A stretch of DNA of 64,000 nucleotides from CAVYXK01 sp963708245 (GCA_963708245.1 OY970201.1:1860001-1924000); one strand, 5' to 3'. Numbered from the stretch's first letter, positions 7,967 through 16,993 are shown. A program made the numbers and translations. The notes: generated from the letters alone by a model not told the origin.

Positions 7967-8875
7967 ATGCACCACATACAGCTTGCCTTGGCGGCGGTCG
8001 CCACGATCGCGATCGGCTTCGGGGGACCTCTCGCCGCACAGACCACGTCAGGAGTTGACCCGGCGCTGCGCGCCATGCTGCCGGAGAGCATCCGCAGCGC
8101 AGGCGTAATCAACGCCGCCACGGATCCGCAGAACCCTCCCTATGATTTTTATGACAAGGACAACACCACGTTGATCGGTCTGGAGCAGGATCTCGCCGCG
8201 GCAATGGGCCAGAAGCTTGGGGTCAAGTTCGAGTTCCATCCCGCCCAGTTCGCCAGCATCATCCCGGCGCTGGAGGCGGGTCGATTCGATCTGGGCATGT
8301 CGGCGTTCGGCGATTTCGCGCCACGCGAGAAGGTGGTGGACGAGATCGACTACACCACCGAAGCGACGGGTCTCATCGTGGCGGCTGAGAACTCGCATAA
8401 CGTGCGGCGGATCGGTGATCTCTGCGGCCTGAAGGCGGCCGCGGTGCAAGGCTCTATCCCGCTTGAACTCCTCGACAAGCAGAAGGCGCAGTGCCCATCC
8501 GACAAGCCGCTGGAGGTACTGCAATTCCCGAGCAATGATCAGATGGTGCTCGCGGTACGCAGCGGTCGCGCGGACGCGATGATGGACACCTACGGCGTGG
8601 CAGCGTACACGCTCGAGCATCAGGCACCGAATGCCGCCGGTGGTCGAGCCCTGGAACTGGTCAAGGGCGCACGCTACGCCGTCGGCTATCAGTCAATCAT
8701 CGTGCCGAAATCCGATCCGGCCCTGCGCGACGCAATCCAGGCCACCCTTACCGCCCTCATCAAAGACGGGACCTATGACAAGATCTTCCGGAAATGGGGC
8801 CTAACCGACAACGAGGTCAGCACGATCACCGTCAACGATGCCGCGCGCTGGAGCAACTATCTCAAGCTGGACTGA
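7967..8875 (+). CDS. ABC transporter substrate-binding protein, family 3 (polar amino acid type)
   Basis: The 302-residue protein has an N-terminal signal peptide (hydrophobic stretch LALAAVATIAIGFGGPLAAQ), then the two-lobe family-3 fold: INAATDPQNPPYDFYD (lobe 1), ARFDLGMSAFGDFAPREKVVDE-like switch motif, LCGLKAAAVQGSIP (lobe 2 entry) and the terminal ALIKDGTYDKIFRKWGL. A strong ribosome binding site (GGAGGAGGAAC) precedes the ATG. It delivers its ligand to the permease encoded 36 bp upstream. Family-3 proteins bind amino acids, opines and some sugar-amino acid conjugates; the operon context favours a conjugate. Confidence 0.92.
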   Translation: MHHIQLALAAVATIAIGFGGPLAAQTTSGVDPALRAMLPESIRSAGVINAATDPQNPPYDFYDKDNTTLIGLEQDLAAAMGQKLGVKFEFHPAQFASIIPALEAGRFDLGMSAFGDFAPREKVVDEIDYTTEATGLIVAAENSHNVRRIGDLCGLKAAAVQGSIPLELLDKQKAQCPSDKPLEVLQFPSNDQMVLAVRSGRADAMMDTYGVAAYTLEHQAPNAAGGRALELVKGARYAVGYQSIIVPKSDPALRDAIQATLTALIKDGTYDKIFRKWGLTDNEVSTITVNDAARWSNYLKLD

Positions 8876-9002
8876 TCTTCGGCTCCGGAGGCTCGTAATT
8901 GCCTCCGCGGAGGTCCGACGCTTGCGCATCTTGCCGGCCGGTGGGAAGCGGGTCGCTGCCACGCATCGTGGGGATATCGTCACCTGCCCGGAAGGATCGA
9001 CA

Positions 9003-10016
9003 ATGGGCTATCGTGCGAGCGTTATGCGTCAGCCCGAGGCGCTTGAGACCAGCAGGGCGGCGGTTACTGCGGCGCTGGATCGCATTGATTTGAAGCCGTT
9101 CGCCACCGGCAGCATTGCCGTGACTGGAATCGGAGCTAGCCTGCATGCTGCCGTTGCTGCCGCCGCGCACCTGCGCACTTGTGGCCGACGGGCCTGTGCG
9201 CTCTGCGCGACCGATCTTCTCGACCCGGCTGTCGATGCTTCCGATGTGCTCATCGCTGTGTCGGCATCCGGACGGAGCCGAGAGACCGTAGAAGCGGTGC
9301 GACTCCGGCCCGGTATCCCGAGCTGTTCTGTTTCTAAGGAGACCGACAATCCTCTGGCCGAGGCCGCGCGAGCGGTGATTCCGATCAAGAGCGGAGAGGA
9401 CGGCAGCCCGAGCACGACGAGCTACACCGCCACGCTGCAAGCGATCGGGCTGCTGGCCGATCGACTGGCGCATAACCGATCCCCGGCGGAATGGGCAACG
9501 TTCCCCACCCTGGTTCAGGAGACGCTGACCGCGGTCGCCGAGCCAGCGCGGCAAGCAGCCGATCGTCTGGCCGGCCGGGTCGCGATCGATTTTGTAGGGG
9601 CGGGTACCGCGCTCGGCACCGCAGGCGAGGCCTCGCTGCTGGTACGTGAGGCTGTGCGCGTCCCGGCAGCGGCGAACGACACGCTGCACTTCCTGCACGG
9701 GCCGATGGAGCCGCTTGACGGCCGCACGGGTCTGGTCGTGTTCGGTGACGGTCGAGAATGCAAGCTCGCATACGATGTCGCGAGCTTCGGCTGTCCGACG
9801 GTTCTGATCACCCATCGGACGGATGTCAAAGCCGAGGGCAACCTGACAGTCATCGCGGCACCTGCTACCGGGAACGGGCTGGCCGATGCCATTCTGCACA
9901 TCCTTCCCGTCCAGCTCATTGTCGCGGATCTCGCCGACGCCGCGGGACTGACCGGAGCGGGCTTCCGCTACCGGCAAACCGACACCAAGCTCCCGGCGAG
10001 CCGACCCATTCCCTAA
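9003..10016 (+). CDS. SIS-domain sugar isomerase/deglycase (GlmS/FrlB/AgaS-like)
   Basis: The protein has 338 residues with two SIS lobes. Lobe 1 carries the sugar-phosphate loop IAVSASGRSRETVEAV, and a second Ser-rich loop follows (GSPSTTSYTATLQA). Lobe 2 begins near VAIDFVGAGTALGTAGEASLL and contains HFLHGPMEPLDGRTGLVVF, which corresponds to the Glu/His acid-base region of GlmS-like isomerases. The start ATG at 9003 has GGAAGGATC seven bases upstream; upstream in-frame codons lack a site. The likely role is isomerisation or cleavage of a 6-phosphorylated amino sugar or fructosamine. It closes the operon begun by the kinase at 6075. Confidence 0.82.
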   Translation: MGYRASVMRQPEALETSRAAVTAALDRIDLKPFATGSIAVTGIGASLHAAVAAAAHLRTCGRRACALCATDLLDPAVDASDVLIAVSASGRSRETVEAVRLRPGIPSCSVSKETDNPLAEAARAVIPIKSGEDGSPSTTSYTATLQAIGLLADRLAHNRSPAEWATFPTLVQETLTAVAEPARQAADRLAGRVAIDFVGAGTALGTAGEASLLVREAVRVPAAANDTLHFLHGPMEPLDGRTGLVVFGDGRECKLAYDVASFGCPTVLITHRTDVKAEGNLTVIAAPATGNGLADAILHILPVQLIVADLADAAGLTGAGFRYRQTDTKLPASRPIP

Positions 10017-10113
10017 CTCAGCCAAACCTCCGAGCGATGCAATTGCCAGAGGTCGCGATAGATAAAATCAAGTGCACATATTCAGGGGCCGCGTTCGCCC
10101 CGCGCCCTAGACG

Positions 10114-10821
10114 TTATTGCCCCCCATCGAGCTCGAAGCGCACTCTCATCGGCATGTCGGCCGCGATAGGTGCCCCATCCTGCAGTGCCGGCAGGAAATG
10201 CCACGTCTCCACTGCCTGCCGCGCAGCCCGGTCGAGCAGCGGAAACCCGGAGCTCTCCATCACTTCGACCCCCATGGGCAGCCCGGCTGGGGAGACATGG
10301 ATCAGCAGCGTCACCGCGCCTTGCTGACCATTCGCGAGCGCCTCGGCGGGATACGCCGGCGGCCGATTGCGGTACCGCGCATCGGCTTGCGCGGGTATCA
10401 CGTTATTGCCGCGGGCGACCGCGTTGCTCGGGCTATTGGTGCCGCCGAGATTGAGGCGGGACCCCTGCGGCGCTGTGGGCATCGCAGGCGGAGCCGCGGG
10501 CTGGGCAGATGGTGCCGCGGGCGGCGGCAGCGCCTCGGCGTCGGGGGCATCCGGGGGCGGGGCAGGGATCGGTTCCTGCATCCGGGGCGCCTGAGTCGAG
10601 CGCGCCGCTGCCTCGGTCGGTGGAGCGCGTGCCGGGACAGGCGGGGTGGGCGGTGTTGGGCTGGATGGCGGGCCGGCACCGGCCTTCTCCAACATCACCA
10701 GTTCGACTTTCACGCCCTGATCCGCAGCGTCTGGGATTGCCGACTTGCCGCCCATCCAGAGCCCCAGCCCGCCTAGCAGCAACATGTGCAATGCGAGAGA
10801 TGCGGATGCAGCGCGCAGCAT
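10114..10821 (-). CDS. tonB: TonB-family energy transducer
   Basis: The 235-residue protein has one N-terminal membrane anchor (SLALHMLLLGGLGLWMGG), a long Pro/Ala-rich periplasm-spanning stretch (about 50-145), and a C-terminal TonB domain starting YRNRPPAYPAEALANGQQG and ending WHFLPALQDG plus a short tail. YPxEA and the late Trp are the family hallmarks. It transmits proton-motive force, via ExbB/ExbD encoded elsewhere, to an outer-membrane receptor. Its ATG overlaps the stop of the ABC ATPase gene (TGATG), which places it as the last gene of the uptake operon. No TonB-dependent receptor gene is in the window. Confidence 0.9.
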   Translation of the reverse strand: MLRAASASLALHMLLLGGLGLWMGGKSAIPDAADQGVKVELVMLEKAGAGPPSSPTPPTPPVPARAPPTEAAARSTQAPRMQEPIPAPPPDAPDAEALPPPAAPSAQPAAPPAMPTAPQGSRLNLGGTNSPSNAVARGNNVIPAQADARYRNRPPAYPAEALANGQQGAVTLLIHVSPAGLPMGVEVMESSGFPLLDRAARQAVETWHFLPALQDGAPIAADMPMRVRFELDGGQ

Positions 10822-11501
10822 CAGGCGGGCGGCAATAGCCGCGGCTCGGGATCGAACCCGTAGGGCAGCCCGAAGGCAGACGCCGCTGCTGGCAGCGCCT
10901 CGCTGGAGGGAAGATCCGCCGCGATCTGGCCGCCTGCCAGTATCACCGCGCGATGCGCGTACCGCAGGGCCAGGTCGATCGCGTGCAGCACCACCACAAC
11001 GCAGCGCCCGGACTCCGCGGTCTCGCGCAGCAGGCGCATGACCGCATGGGCGGCGGCGGGATCGAGGTCGGCGGTCGGCTCGTCCAACAGGAACACCTCG
11101 GGCTCCGTGGCAAAGGCGCGGGCCAGCATGGCGCGGCGCGCTTCCCCGCCTGACACACGGTCAATCCGGGCGGCGCGCAGGTGCAGAATGCCGCAAACTT
11201 CCATCGCATTGGTTACCGGCGCCGTCGCTGCATCCCGATGCGGAATGCGACCGAGCGCCGCGACTTGCTCCACGGTCAAGCCCCAGGTGCTGCGCGCACC
11301 CTGGGGAAGATAGGCGACTTGCCTGGGATCCCGTGCGGGAGTGCGTGGCAGCAAGCCGGCCAGGGCGCGCAGCAGCGTCGATTTGCCGGCCCCATTCGGG
11401 CCACAAACAGCGACCATCTCGCCGGGCTCTGCGGCGAAACGGATGTCGTGCAAAACCGGGCGGCCGCCGAGCGAGATACTGACGCGCTCGAGCCCGATCA
11501 T
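10821..11501 (-). CDS. ABC transporter ATP-binding protein, siderophore/cobalamin type (FecE/BtuD/HmuV-like)
   Basis: The 226-residue ATPase has Walker A GPNGAGKS, signature SGGEARRAMLARA and Walker B VFLLDEPTADLD, with the H-loop His in VVVVLHAIDLALRYAHR. It is somewhat shorter than the usual 250 residues. It overlaps the permease gene upstream by 4 bp (ATGA) and the tonB gene downstream by 1 bp, so the set is translationally coupled. It powers import of a metal chelate or corrinoid through the FecCD-type permease. Confidence 0.92.
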   Translation of the reverse strand: MIGLERVSISLGGRPVLHDIRFAAEPGEMVAVCGPNGAGKSTLLRALAGLLPRTPARDPRQVAYLPQGARSTWGLTVEQVAALGRIPHRDAATAPVTNAMEVCGILHLRAARIDRVSGGEARRAMLARAFATEPEVFLLDEPTADLDPAAAHAVMRLLRETAESGRCVVVVLHAIDLALRYAHRAVILAGGQIAADLPSSEALPAAASAFGLPYGFDPEPRLLPPA

Positions 11502-12544
11502 GGCGCCGCCCTGCGGGCGATCGCCACCAGGCAGGGCGCCCCCAGCAGGGCCGTCAGGACGCCGAGCGGCAATGGACCGGAGAGGGGGAGCACGAACACC
11601 GACAGCCTCACCAGCAGGTCGGCGGCCAGCAGCAGGGCTGCTCCGGCCAGCGCGGACGGCATGAGCAGAGCACCTGGGCGCTCGCCGACCAAGGGGCGAA
11701 GCAGGTTCGGAACGACTAGGCCGACGAAGCCGATGCCTCCGGCAACCGCTGCGGCTGCGCCGGCGGCCAGGGCGGTCCCCAAAGCTGCCAGGCGCAACGT
11801 CTGTCCGACCGGCACGCCGAGGCTCGCTGCTGTGTCCTCGCCAAGGCTCAAAGCATCGAGGCCGCGCCCGAGACGAAGCAGGATAGCCGTCCCCAGTAGG
11901 ATGGGCGGCGCCGCTAACCCGACATGCAACAGCGTCTGGTCCTGCAATCCACCAAGCAGCCAGAACGTGATCTCGGCCAGGGCAAAGGGGTTTGGCGCCA
12001 GCGCCAAGGCGAGGGCCAGCAAGGCAGCGGTGAGGGCGGAAACGGCGATGCCGGCCAGGATCACCGAGGGGCCGGACGGCGCGCGACCGGCAAAGCTGAG
12101 CAGAAAGACGACACCCAGCCCCGCGCCGGCCAAGCCACCGAGCGGCAGCGCCGGCACGAAGCGCGCCGCCAGCCCCCAGTAAAACACCACCACCGCCCCG
12201 AGTCCCGCCGCGCCGGTGATGCCGAGCAGTCCCGGATCAGCCAACCGATTGCGGAGCCCGCCTTGCAACGCAGCTCCCGACAGGCCCAGGCCGCCCCCGA
12301 TCAGTATCGCCAGCAGTGTGCGCGGCAGGCGGATATCGAGAAGGATCCGGCCCGGCGCCCAGCCGACGAACCCATCGCCCACTAAGACGGACACTACAAA
12401 CAGCCCGATCGTCGCTATCGCCAGGCAGCGCCATACTCCCCCTCCCCTTGTGGGAGGGGGCAAGGGCGAGGGGGGCAGGGGCCCGTCAGAAAAATAGCCC
12501 GGCCGCCCAGCGGAAGGCGGACGGAGTCGTGGGGCCAGACTCAC
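11498..12544 (-). CDS. FecCD-family ABC permease (iron chelate or cobalamin)
   Basis: The 348-residue integral membrane protein contains the family landmarks RILLDIRLPRTLLAILIGGGLGLSGA-type entry, RNRLADPGLLGITGAAGLGA, and VGFVGLVVPNLLRP, with about nine or ten membrane helices. The start at 12544 overlaps the binding-protein stop (ATGA). The first 35 residues are unusual: PLPPSPLPPPTRGGGVW is encoded by a GC-rich palindromic sequence that resembles dispersed intergenic repeats of such genomes. A start further inside at the hydrophobic segment would remove this piece, but would also lose the coupling. Confidence 0.9.
   Translation of the reverse strand: MSLAPRLRPPSAGRPGYFSDGPLPPSPLPPPTRGGGVWRCLAIATIGLFVVSVLVGDGFVGWAPGRILLDIRLPRTLLAILIGGGLGLSGAALQGGLRNRLADPGLLGITGAAGLGAVVVFYWGLAARFVPALPLGGLAGAGLGVVFLLSFAGRAPSGPSVILAGIAVSALTAALLALALALAPNPFALAEITFWLLGGLQDQTLLHVGLAAPPILLGTAILLRLGRGLDALSLGEDTAASLGVPVGQTLRLAALGTALAAGAAAAVAGGIGFVGLVVPNLLRPLVGERPGALLMPSALAGAALLLAADLLVRLSVFVLPLSGPLPLGVLTALLGAPCLVAIARRAAP
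12431..12485. repeat. GC-rich palindromic repeat inside the permease 5' end
   Basis: An 8-bp-stem palindrome (CCCCTCCC paired with GGGAGGGG) followed by a purine-rich stretch lies inside the coding region and encodes the Pro-rich N-terminal tail of the permease. A partial match (CCCCCTCCCCTTGCGG) occurs at 14203-14218, just before the CDF gene. It looks like a dispersed repeat unit that entered the gene without breaking the frame. Confidence 0.45.
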
Positions 12545-13302
12545 CGCGCCAAAATCGACGCCGCCCGGGCGGTGAACGGCCCGGCGCAGAGGGTCAGCGC
12601 CGGCGGCAGCGCCCGTTGCTGGATCTCCGACAAAACGGGATCCTGGAAAATTCCGGTAGCCAGCGACGGAAAATCCGGCGCCGCGGGCACGACCAGAAGA
12701 TCAGGGGGATCCCGCAGCAGAGCCTCCCGCCCTAGCCGCCGACCATTCCCCACATTGGTCAGGCCGGCGGCCTTGAGCACCGCGTCCATTAGCGTTCCCG
12801 GCCCCGACGTATAGCCCCGCGGCTCCCAGGCGATTGCCGTGCGTCGCCTCGCCGGATGTGGCAGAGAAGCCAAGCGCGCGTCCATCGCCGCGATTAGTGC
12901 ATCGCCGCGCTCCGGGACACCGAGCGCTACAGCTATGCGTCTGGTCTCGGTACGGATGCCGGCAAAATTATCCGGGAGTCCCACGCGCAGCACCCTCAGG
13001 CCCAAGGCTGCCAGCACGGCCACAGTTGTCTGCGCGCCGAATGGAGCCGCCAACACGAGGTCCGGATGGACACGCAGCACCGCCTCGGCGGACGGGCGCA
13101 CCACCGGCAGCCCGGCCGCCTGGCGGGCGACGAACGACAAAGCGGGGTCGCGGGCGAGCGGGGTCAGTCCGGCCACTTTCTCCGGCGCCAGTAGAACCAG
13201 CATCTGGTCGGTGCAGAGATTGAGCGACACGACCCGCTCGACCGCGCACCATCCGGTTGCCGGAAAGCCAAACAGCAGCAGCGCAAGGAGCGCGCGGATC
13301 AC
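12541..13302 (-). CDS. ABC transporter substrate-binding protein, BtuF/FepB type
   Basis: The 253-residue periplasmic protein has a signal peptide (ALLALLLFGFPATGWCA), then VERVVSLNLCTDQMLVLLAP, VVRPSAEAVLRVHPDLVLA and a second lobe with AIAWEPRGYTSGPGTLMD. This is the class III binding-protein fold with a single rigid helix, used for cobalamin, haem and siderophores. The start is GTG in a GTGA overlap with the CDF stop codon. The ligand cannot be determined; no cobalamin riboswitch was seen upstream of the operon. It partners the FecCD permease and ATPase downstream. Confidence 0.88.
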   Translation of the reverse strand: MIRALLALLLFGFPATGWCAVERVVSLNLCTDQMLVLLAPEKVAGLTPLARDPALSFVARQAAGLPVVRPSAEAVLRVHPDLVLAAPFGAQTTVAVLAALGLRVLRVGLPDNFAGIRTETRRIAVALGVPERGDALIAAMDARLASLPHPARRRTAIAWEPRGYTSGPGTLMDAVLKAAGLTNVGNGRRLGREALLRDPPDLLVVPAAPDFPSLATGIFQDPVLSEIQQRALPPALTLCAGPFTARAASILAR

Positions 13303-14186
13303 AGAACCGGCACGCCGGTGTGCTTGGCCTTCACCTCGGGCTCGACATGGATAGTGATCACGAGGAAGTCCATCTCGGCCTTCAGCGCTTCCTCGATACG
13401 GTCGCAGATGGCGTGCGACTCCGCCACAGTCATCGAGCCGGGCACTACCAAGTGGAACTCAAGGAAGGTCACCCGTCCGGCGATGCGCATCCGAAGGTCG
13501 TGCGCCTCCAGCGCGCCAGCCGCGCTGGTCGCGACCAGTTCGCGAATGCGGGCGACGATCGCCGGCTCCGGTGCCACGTCCATCAGTCCGCCGACGGAGG
13601 AGGAAATCATTCTGACCCCGGACCAAAGGACATAGACCCCGGTCGCGACGGCCAGCGCCGGGTCGAGCACCAGCACGCCGGTCACCGCGACCAGCCCCAC
13701 CCCCACGATGATACCCACGGAGGTCACCGCATCGGCCAGCAAATGCCGCCCATCCGCCGCAAGTGCCGGCGAGCGCATCCGGCGCCCCGCATCGATCAGC
13801 CACCACGACCAGCCGGCGTTCAGCAGGGTGCCGAGAGCGCTGAGGCCGATGCCCAGCGCCGGCGCGCTCAACTCGCGCGGGAGCAGGAACGTCTCCCAGG
13901 CATGCCGGAAGATCGATAGCGCGGCGATCACGATCAGCACACCCTCGATCACCGCGGCGAAGAACTCGGCCTTCTCGTGCCCGTAGGTGTGCTGGGCGTC
14001 GGCCGGCTTGGCGGCCAAGCGGACCGCGACCAGGGCGATCAGGCTGGCGGCGACGTTGACCGTGGTCTCCAGCGCCTCGGAATAGAACGCTGCGCTGCCG
14101 GTCAGGCGCCAGGCGGCTGCCTTCAGCGCCAGGACCACGCACCCCACGGCCACGCTGCCGGCGGCGATCCGCTCTCCCCGGTTCAC
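13299..14186 (-). CDS. Cation diffusion facilitator (CDF) family transporter
   Basis: The 295-residue protein has six membrane helices and a C-terminal cytoplasmic metal-binding domain ending near VITIHVEPEVKAKHTG. The helix-V site is present (DGRHLLADAVTSVGIIVG). The helix-II site, usually HxxxD or DxxxD, reads YSEALETTVNV, so one ligand position is Asn; this is the pattern of a distinct CDF subgroup with SEALE/N in helix II. HTYGHEKAEFF is the conserved loop. It is the first gene of the minus-strand uptake operon, coupled to the binding protein by a 4-bp overlap. A role in exporting a metal that accompanies the imported chelate is inferred. Confidence 0.88.
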   Translation of the reverse strand: MNRGERIAAGSVAVGCVVLALKAAAWRLTGSAAFYSEALETTVNVAASLIALVAVRLAAKPADAQHTYGHEKAEFFAAVIEGVLIVIAALSIFRHAWETFLLPRELSAPALGIGLSALGTLLNAGWSWWLIDAGRRMRSPALAADGRHLLADAVTSVGIIVGVGLVAVTGVLVLDPALAVATGVYVLWSGVRMISSSVGGLMDVAPEPAIVARIRELVATSAAGALEAHDLRMRIAGRVTFLEFHLVVPGSMTVAESHAICDRIEEALKAEMDFLVITIHVEPEVKAKHTGVPVL

Positions 14187-14401
14187 CTGCGCAGCCTAGA
14201 ACACCCCCTCCCCTTGCGGCTATGGGTCGCACATGTCCGGAATGAATGGCCAAACGCCAGCCCCCAGCAGCGCCGCGCCCACCTTAGCGGGGGGCCCCTC
14301 GGGTCCCAAAGCCGGCAAAGTTCGGCATAAGCCGGGGCTGAATCGCGAAGTTGGGTTAAGCAACCGCTTCGGCTCAAGAACGGACAATCACCGGCCGCCA
14401 A

Positions 14402-16993
14402 CTACCGCGCCGCGGCGAACACGGTGGTATCGTAGCGTACTTCCATGTCTGGGGCCTGCGCCCCACGGGTCAGCGACGACACGTGAGTATAAACGTAGTG
14501 AGCAAGCCCGTTCGTGCTGATCAGGCCGTTGCGATCGACGTCGGCCTCAGGGTCGCTGAACGCGTCGAGCAACGCCTCGGTGAAGGCGCCGTGCTGCCAC
14601 GTGTCGCTCTCGCGCGAAACCTCGCGACTGCTCGAGGACGTGAGCACCGTCACATTTGCTGCGGCAAGCTCTTTGCCCAGCTCCGTCGAGTCCATGCCGA
14701 ACGCGCCGGAATGACAGGCGTCGAGAAGGACCAGCACGCGGCCGTGTTTGGCGAGCTCCAGCAGTTCGCTTCTGAACTGGTCGATCGACAGCCCCTTATC
14801 TTCGATGCCAACGTCGTCGCGCGCATCGACGTCGTATGGCAGCAAATAGAGCTTGCCATCGACAAGCGCGCCATGGCCGGAGAAATGCACCACCGCAAGG
14901 TCGTTGCCGCCGCCGCGTTCCATATCCGCCCGCATCGTTGCCAACGCTCGGAGGATACCGGCTCGGTCGGCGTCTTTGTCCAACAGCACCTGCGGCAATA
15001 CCCGGGCGTAGAGGCTCCCTTGCGTGTTGACGATGGCACTCGCCAGATCATGGGCGTCGCGATCGGCGTAGTGGAGCCGTAGGTTCTTTGCGTACGCGTC
15101 ATTGTATATGCTGATGCCGATCGCGAGCAGATGCAGTTGCACCCCAGGCGGCAGTTCGCTGTGGGTGCGGATCGCGACATCCCGATTATGCTCGGCGAGA
15201 ACGGCCAGTCCGAGCGCGCGCGGTGTCTCCAGTTCCTGCAGGACGAGCGGCAGCACGGCTGGCCGGTATGAGCCTGGGATGTCCTCGATCCCGACGCTGT
15301 CAGCCGGCGCATCCCAACCGCGGTTGACGTGCCAGCGCAAGATGCCCTGCGCGCCCGCGGTCGCCGCGTAGAAGCCCTCGGGGGTCCAGGCGACCCAATT
15401 GGTCTCGTCGGGCAGCGGCATGAAGGCCAGCAGCTCTACGCCGTCGGACATGCGGTGCCAGCGGATCGTGCCGTCGCCATACGCCGCGACTACCAGCCGG
15501 CCGTCGCCGGTGATGTTGACTGCCCATACCACCTCGGGCGTCTTGCGCGTCCAGAGCGGTGTCCCCTTGGCACCGAAGGCACGCAAGGTCCACTCCGCGC
15601 CCAGCACGAAGCGGTCGCCGGTCGGCGAGATGGCAAGGCTGCGGGAGGTTTCGTACGGTTCGAGGTGCAGCGACCGTCCGCCGAGCGTTGGGTGGAGCTC
15701 ATTGTGCCAGTCGTCGATCGGCAGCCCGTGCTGACGCGGGCCGACTGTCCGATGGTCGGCCGGCGGATCGAGCGTGAGTGCACGGGTGGCAAGATCGAAC
15801 CGCGCAGGCTCCTTCCCGAACTCCGCGAGGCCGAAGTCGATGACCGTGCCGTCGTTCGAGATGGACAGCTTGCCGGACTGATCCCGGAAATCCGCCTTCG
15901 GTGGGCCATGCACCCAACGCGCCGTGCCATCCGGCTGGAGCCGGGCGAGCCAGGGGTCTTGGGCCGCGACCAGCAGATCGCCTTCGGGCAACGGAACGAG
16001 GCTCATCACGGTATCCGACCCAGCCGGCAGTGCGCGCCGCGCGCCAGCGCCGGCATCGCTCCAGGCAAGAACCGGACGACTGCCGTTCGCCCAATACCGG
16101 CCCGCTGCGAACAGGGTCCGGCCGTCCCGCGACCAGGCGACGCTACCGAGATTGTCGGTGCTGATGCCGTCAAGATTGGGCCTTGGCAACGGCGCGAGCG
16201 TTTGCCCGTCCAGAAGATCCACTGCCGTGCTGTCGTTGTAGCCGACGGCGAGGCGTGTCCCGTCGGGGCTGAACGCAATGCCTAACGGTTGGTGCCCCCC
16301 TGGTGCGACGATCACGGCGGTAGGCCGGATGTTGCCCTTGGGATCGCCAGCATAGAGGCGCACCTTGCCATCAATTGCTGTTGTCGCCAGCCGTCCGTCG
16401 CGCGCGAAGTCGGCGCCATAGCTCTGGTCACCGTAGTCCTCATCGCGGGCGACCTCGGCCCAGCCCCGATCGCGGCCGTAGATCCGTAGCCCACCGGAGA
16501 AGAGCGTTGCCGCAAGAAACCGACCGTCTGGCGAGAAAGCGAGGTAAGGCACGACATTCGGCAAGCCTTCGATCCGCCGGACCCGAGCCCCGCTCTCGCG
16601 GTCGTAAAGGTAGATCTGGTCCTGGCGATCAGCATCGGTCCATCGGGTCCACCCGCCAGCCGCGATCAGCGCGCCGTCCGGGCTCGTCGCCACGGCATAC
16701 ACCTTGCCGACATCGCCCGGTCCCGCCGGCAGGCGGATCGTCCGCAGCAAAGCGCCGTCGGCCAGTGACCAGACCCGTACCGTCTTGTCGAGCGAGCCGG
16801 TCACCGCCCAGCGGCCCGCCGCATCGGCCGATGCTCGCGTGATTATCGCCGTGTGCATCCCCGGGTCGATGACCAGGACCGGCCGGTCATACAGCCCCGG
16901 CGCCGAAGCCGGAGGCTGCTCCGCGGCGAGCGCCGCCGCAGCCGACAGCAGCAGGCTCAGGACGAGGGCGTAACCGAGGCGAAGACAGGCCAT
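14402..16993 (-). CDS. Secreted WD40-repeat caspase-family (peptidase C14) protein
   Basis: The protein has 863 residues. It has a signal peptide (ALVLSLLLSAAAALAAEQ), then about twelve WD40-like propeller repeats (residues about 45-560; for example VTGSLDKTVRVWSLADG, LAFSPDGRFLAATLF, VAAYGDGTIRWHRMSDG), and a C-terminal caspase domain (about 620-840). The catalytic dyad is intact: His about 707 in VVHFSGHGAL and Cys about 760 in LVLLDACHSGAFG. It is a bacterial orthocaspase-type cysteine peptidase predicted in the periplasm or outside. A small secreted protein gene overlaps its start by 37 bp upstream. Substrates are unknown; the propeller suggests a protein-binding sensor part. Confidence 0.88.
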   Translation of the reverse strand: MACLRLGYALVLSLLLSAAAALAAEQPPASAPGLYDRPVLVIDPGMHTAIITRASADAAGRWAVTGSLDKTVRVWSLADGALLRTIRLPAGPGDVGKVYAVATSPDGALIAAGGWTRWTDADRQDQIYLYDRESGARVRRIEGLPNVVPYLAFSPDGRFLAATLFSGGLRIYGRDRGWAEVARDEDYGDQSYGADFARDGRLATTAIDGKVRLYAGDPKGNIRPTAVIVAPGGHQPLGIAFSPDGTRLAVGYNDSTAVDLLDGQTLAPLPRPNLDGISTDNLGSVAWSRDGRTLFAAGRYWANGSRPVLAWSDAGAGARRALPAGSDTVMSLVPLPEGDLLVAAQDPWLARLQPDGTARWVHGPPKADFRDQSGKLSISNDGTVIDFGLAEFGKEPARFDLATRALTLDPPADHRTVGPRQHGLPIDDWHNELHPTLGGRSLHLEPYETSRSLAISPTGDRFVLGAEWTLRAFGAKGTPLWTRKTPEVVWAVNITGDGRLVVAAYGDGTIRWHRMSDGVELLAFMPLPDETNWVAWTPEGFYAATAGAQGILRWHVNRGWDAPADSVGIEDIPGSYRPAVLPLVLQELETPRALGLAVLAEHNRDVAIRTHSELPPGVQLHLLAIGISIYNDAYAKNLRLHYADRDAHDLASAIVNTQGSLYARVLPQVLLDKDADRAGILRALATMRADMERGGGNDLAVVHFSGHGALVDGKLYLLPYDVDARDDVGIEDKGLSIDQFRSELLELAKHGRVLVLLDACHSGAFGMDSTELGKELAAANVTVLTSSSSREVSRESDTWQHGAFTEALLDAFSDPEADVDRNGLISTNGLAHYVYTHVSSLTRGAQAPDMEVRYDTTVFAAAR

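Noticed and set aside
11181..12182. 333-codon plus-strand frame across the ABC ATPase/permease genes
   Set aside because: Ala/Pro/Arg-rich shadow of the coupled minus-strand operon.
14187..14401. Cobalamin riboswitch upstream of the CDF/FecCD/TonB operon
   Set aside because: No B12-box-like conserved core could be found in the leader on the minus strand.
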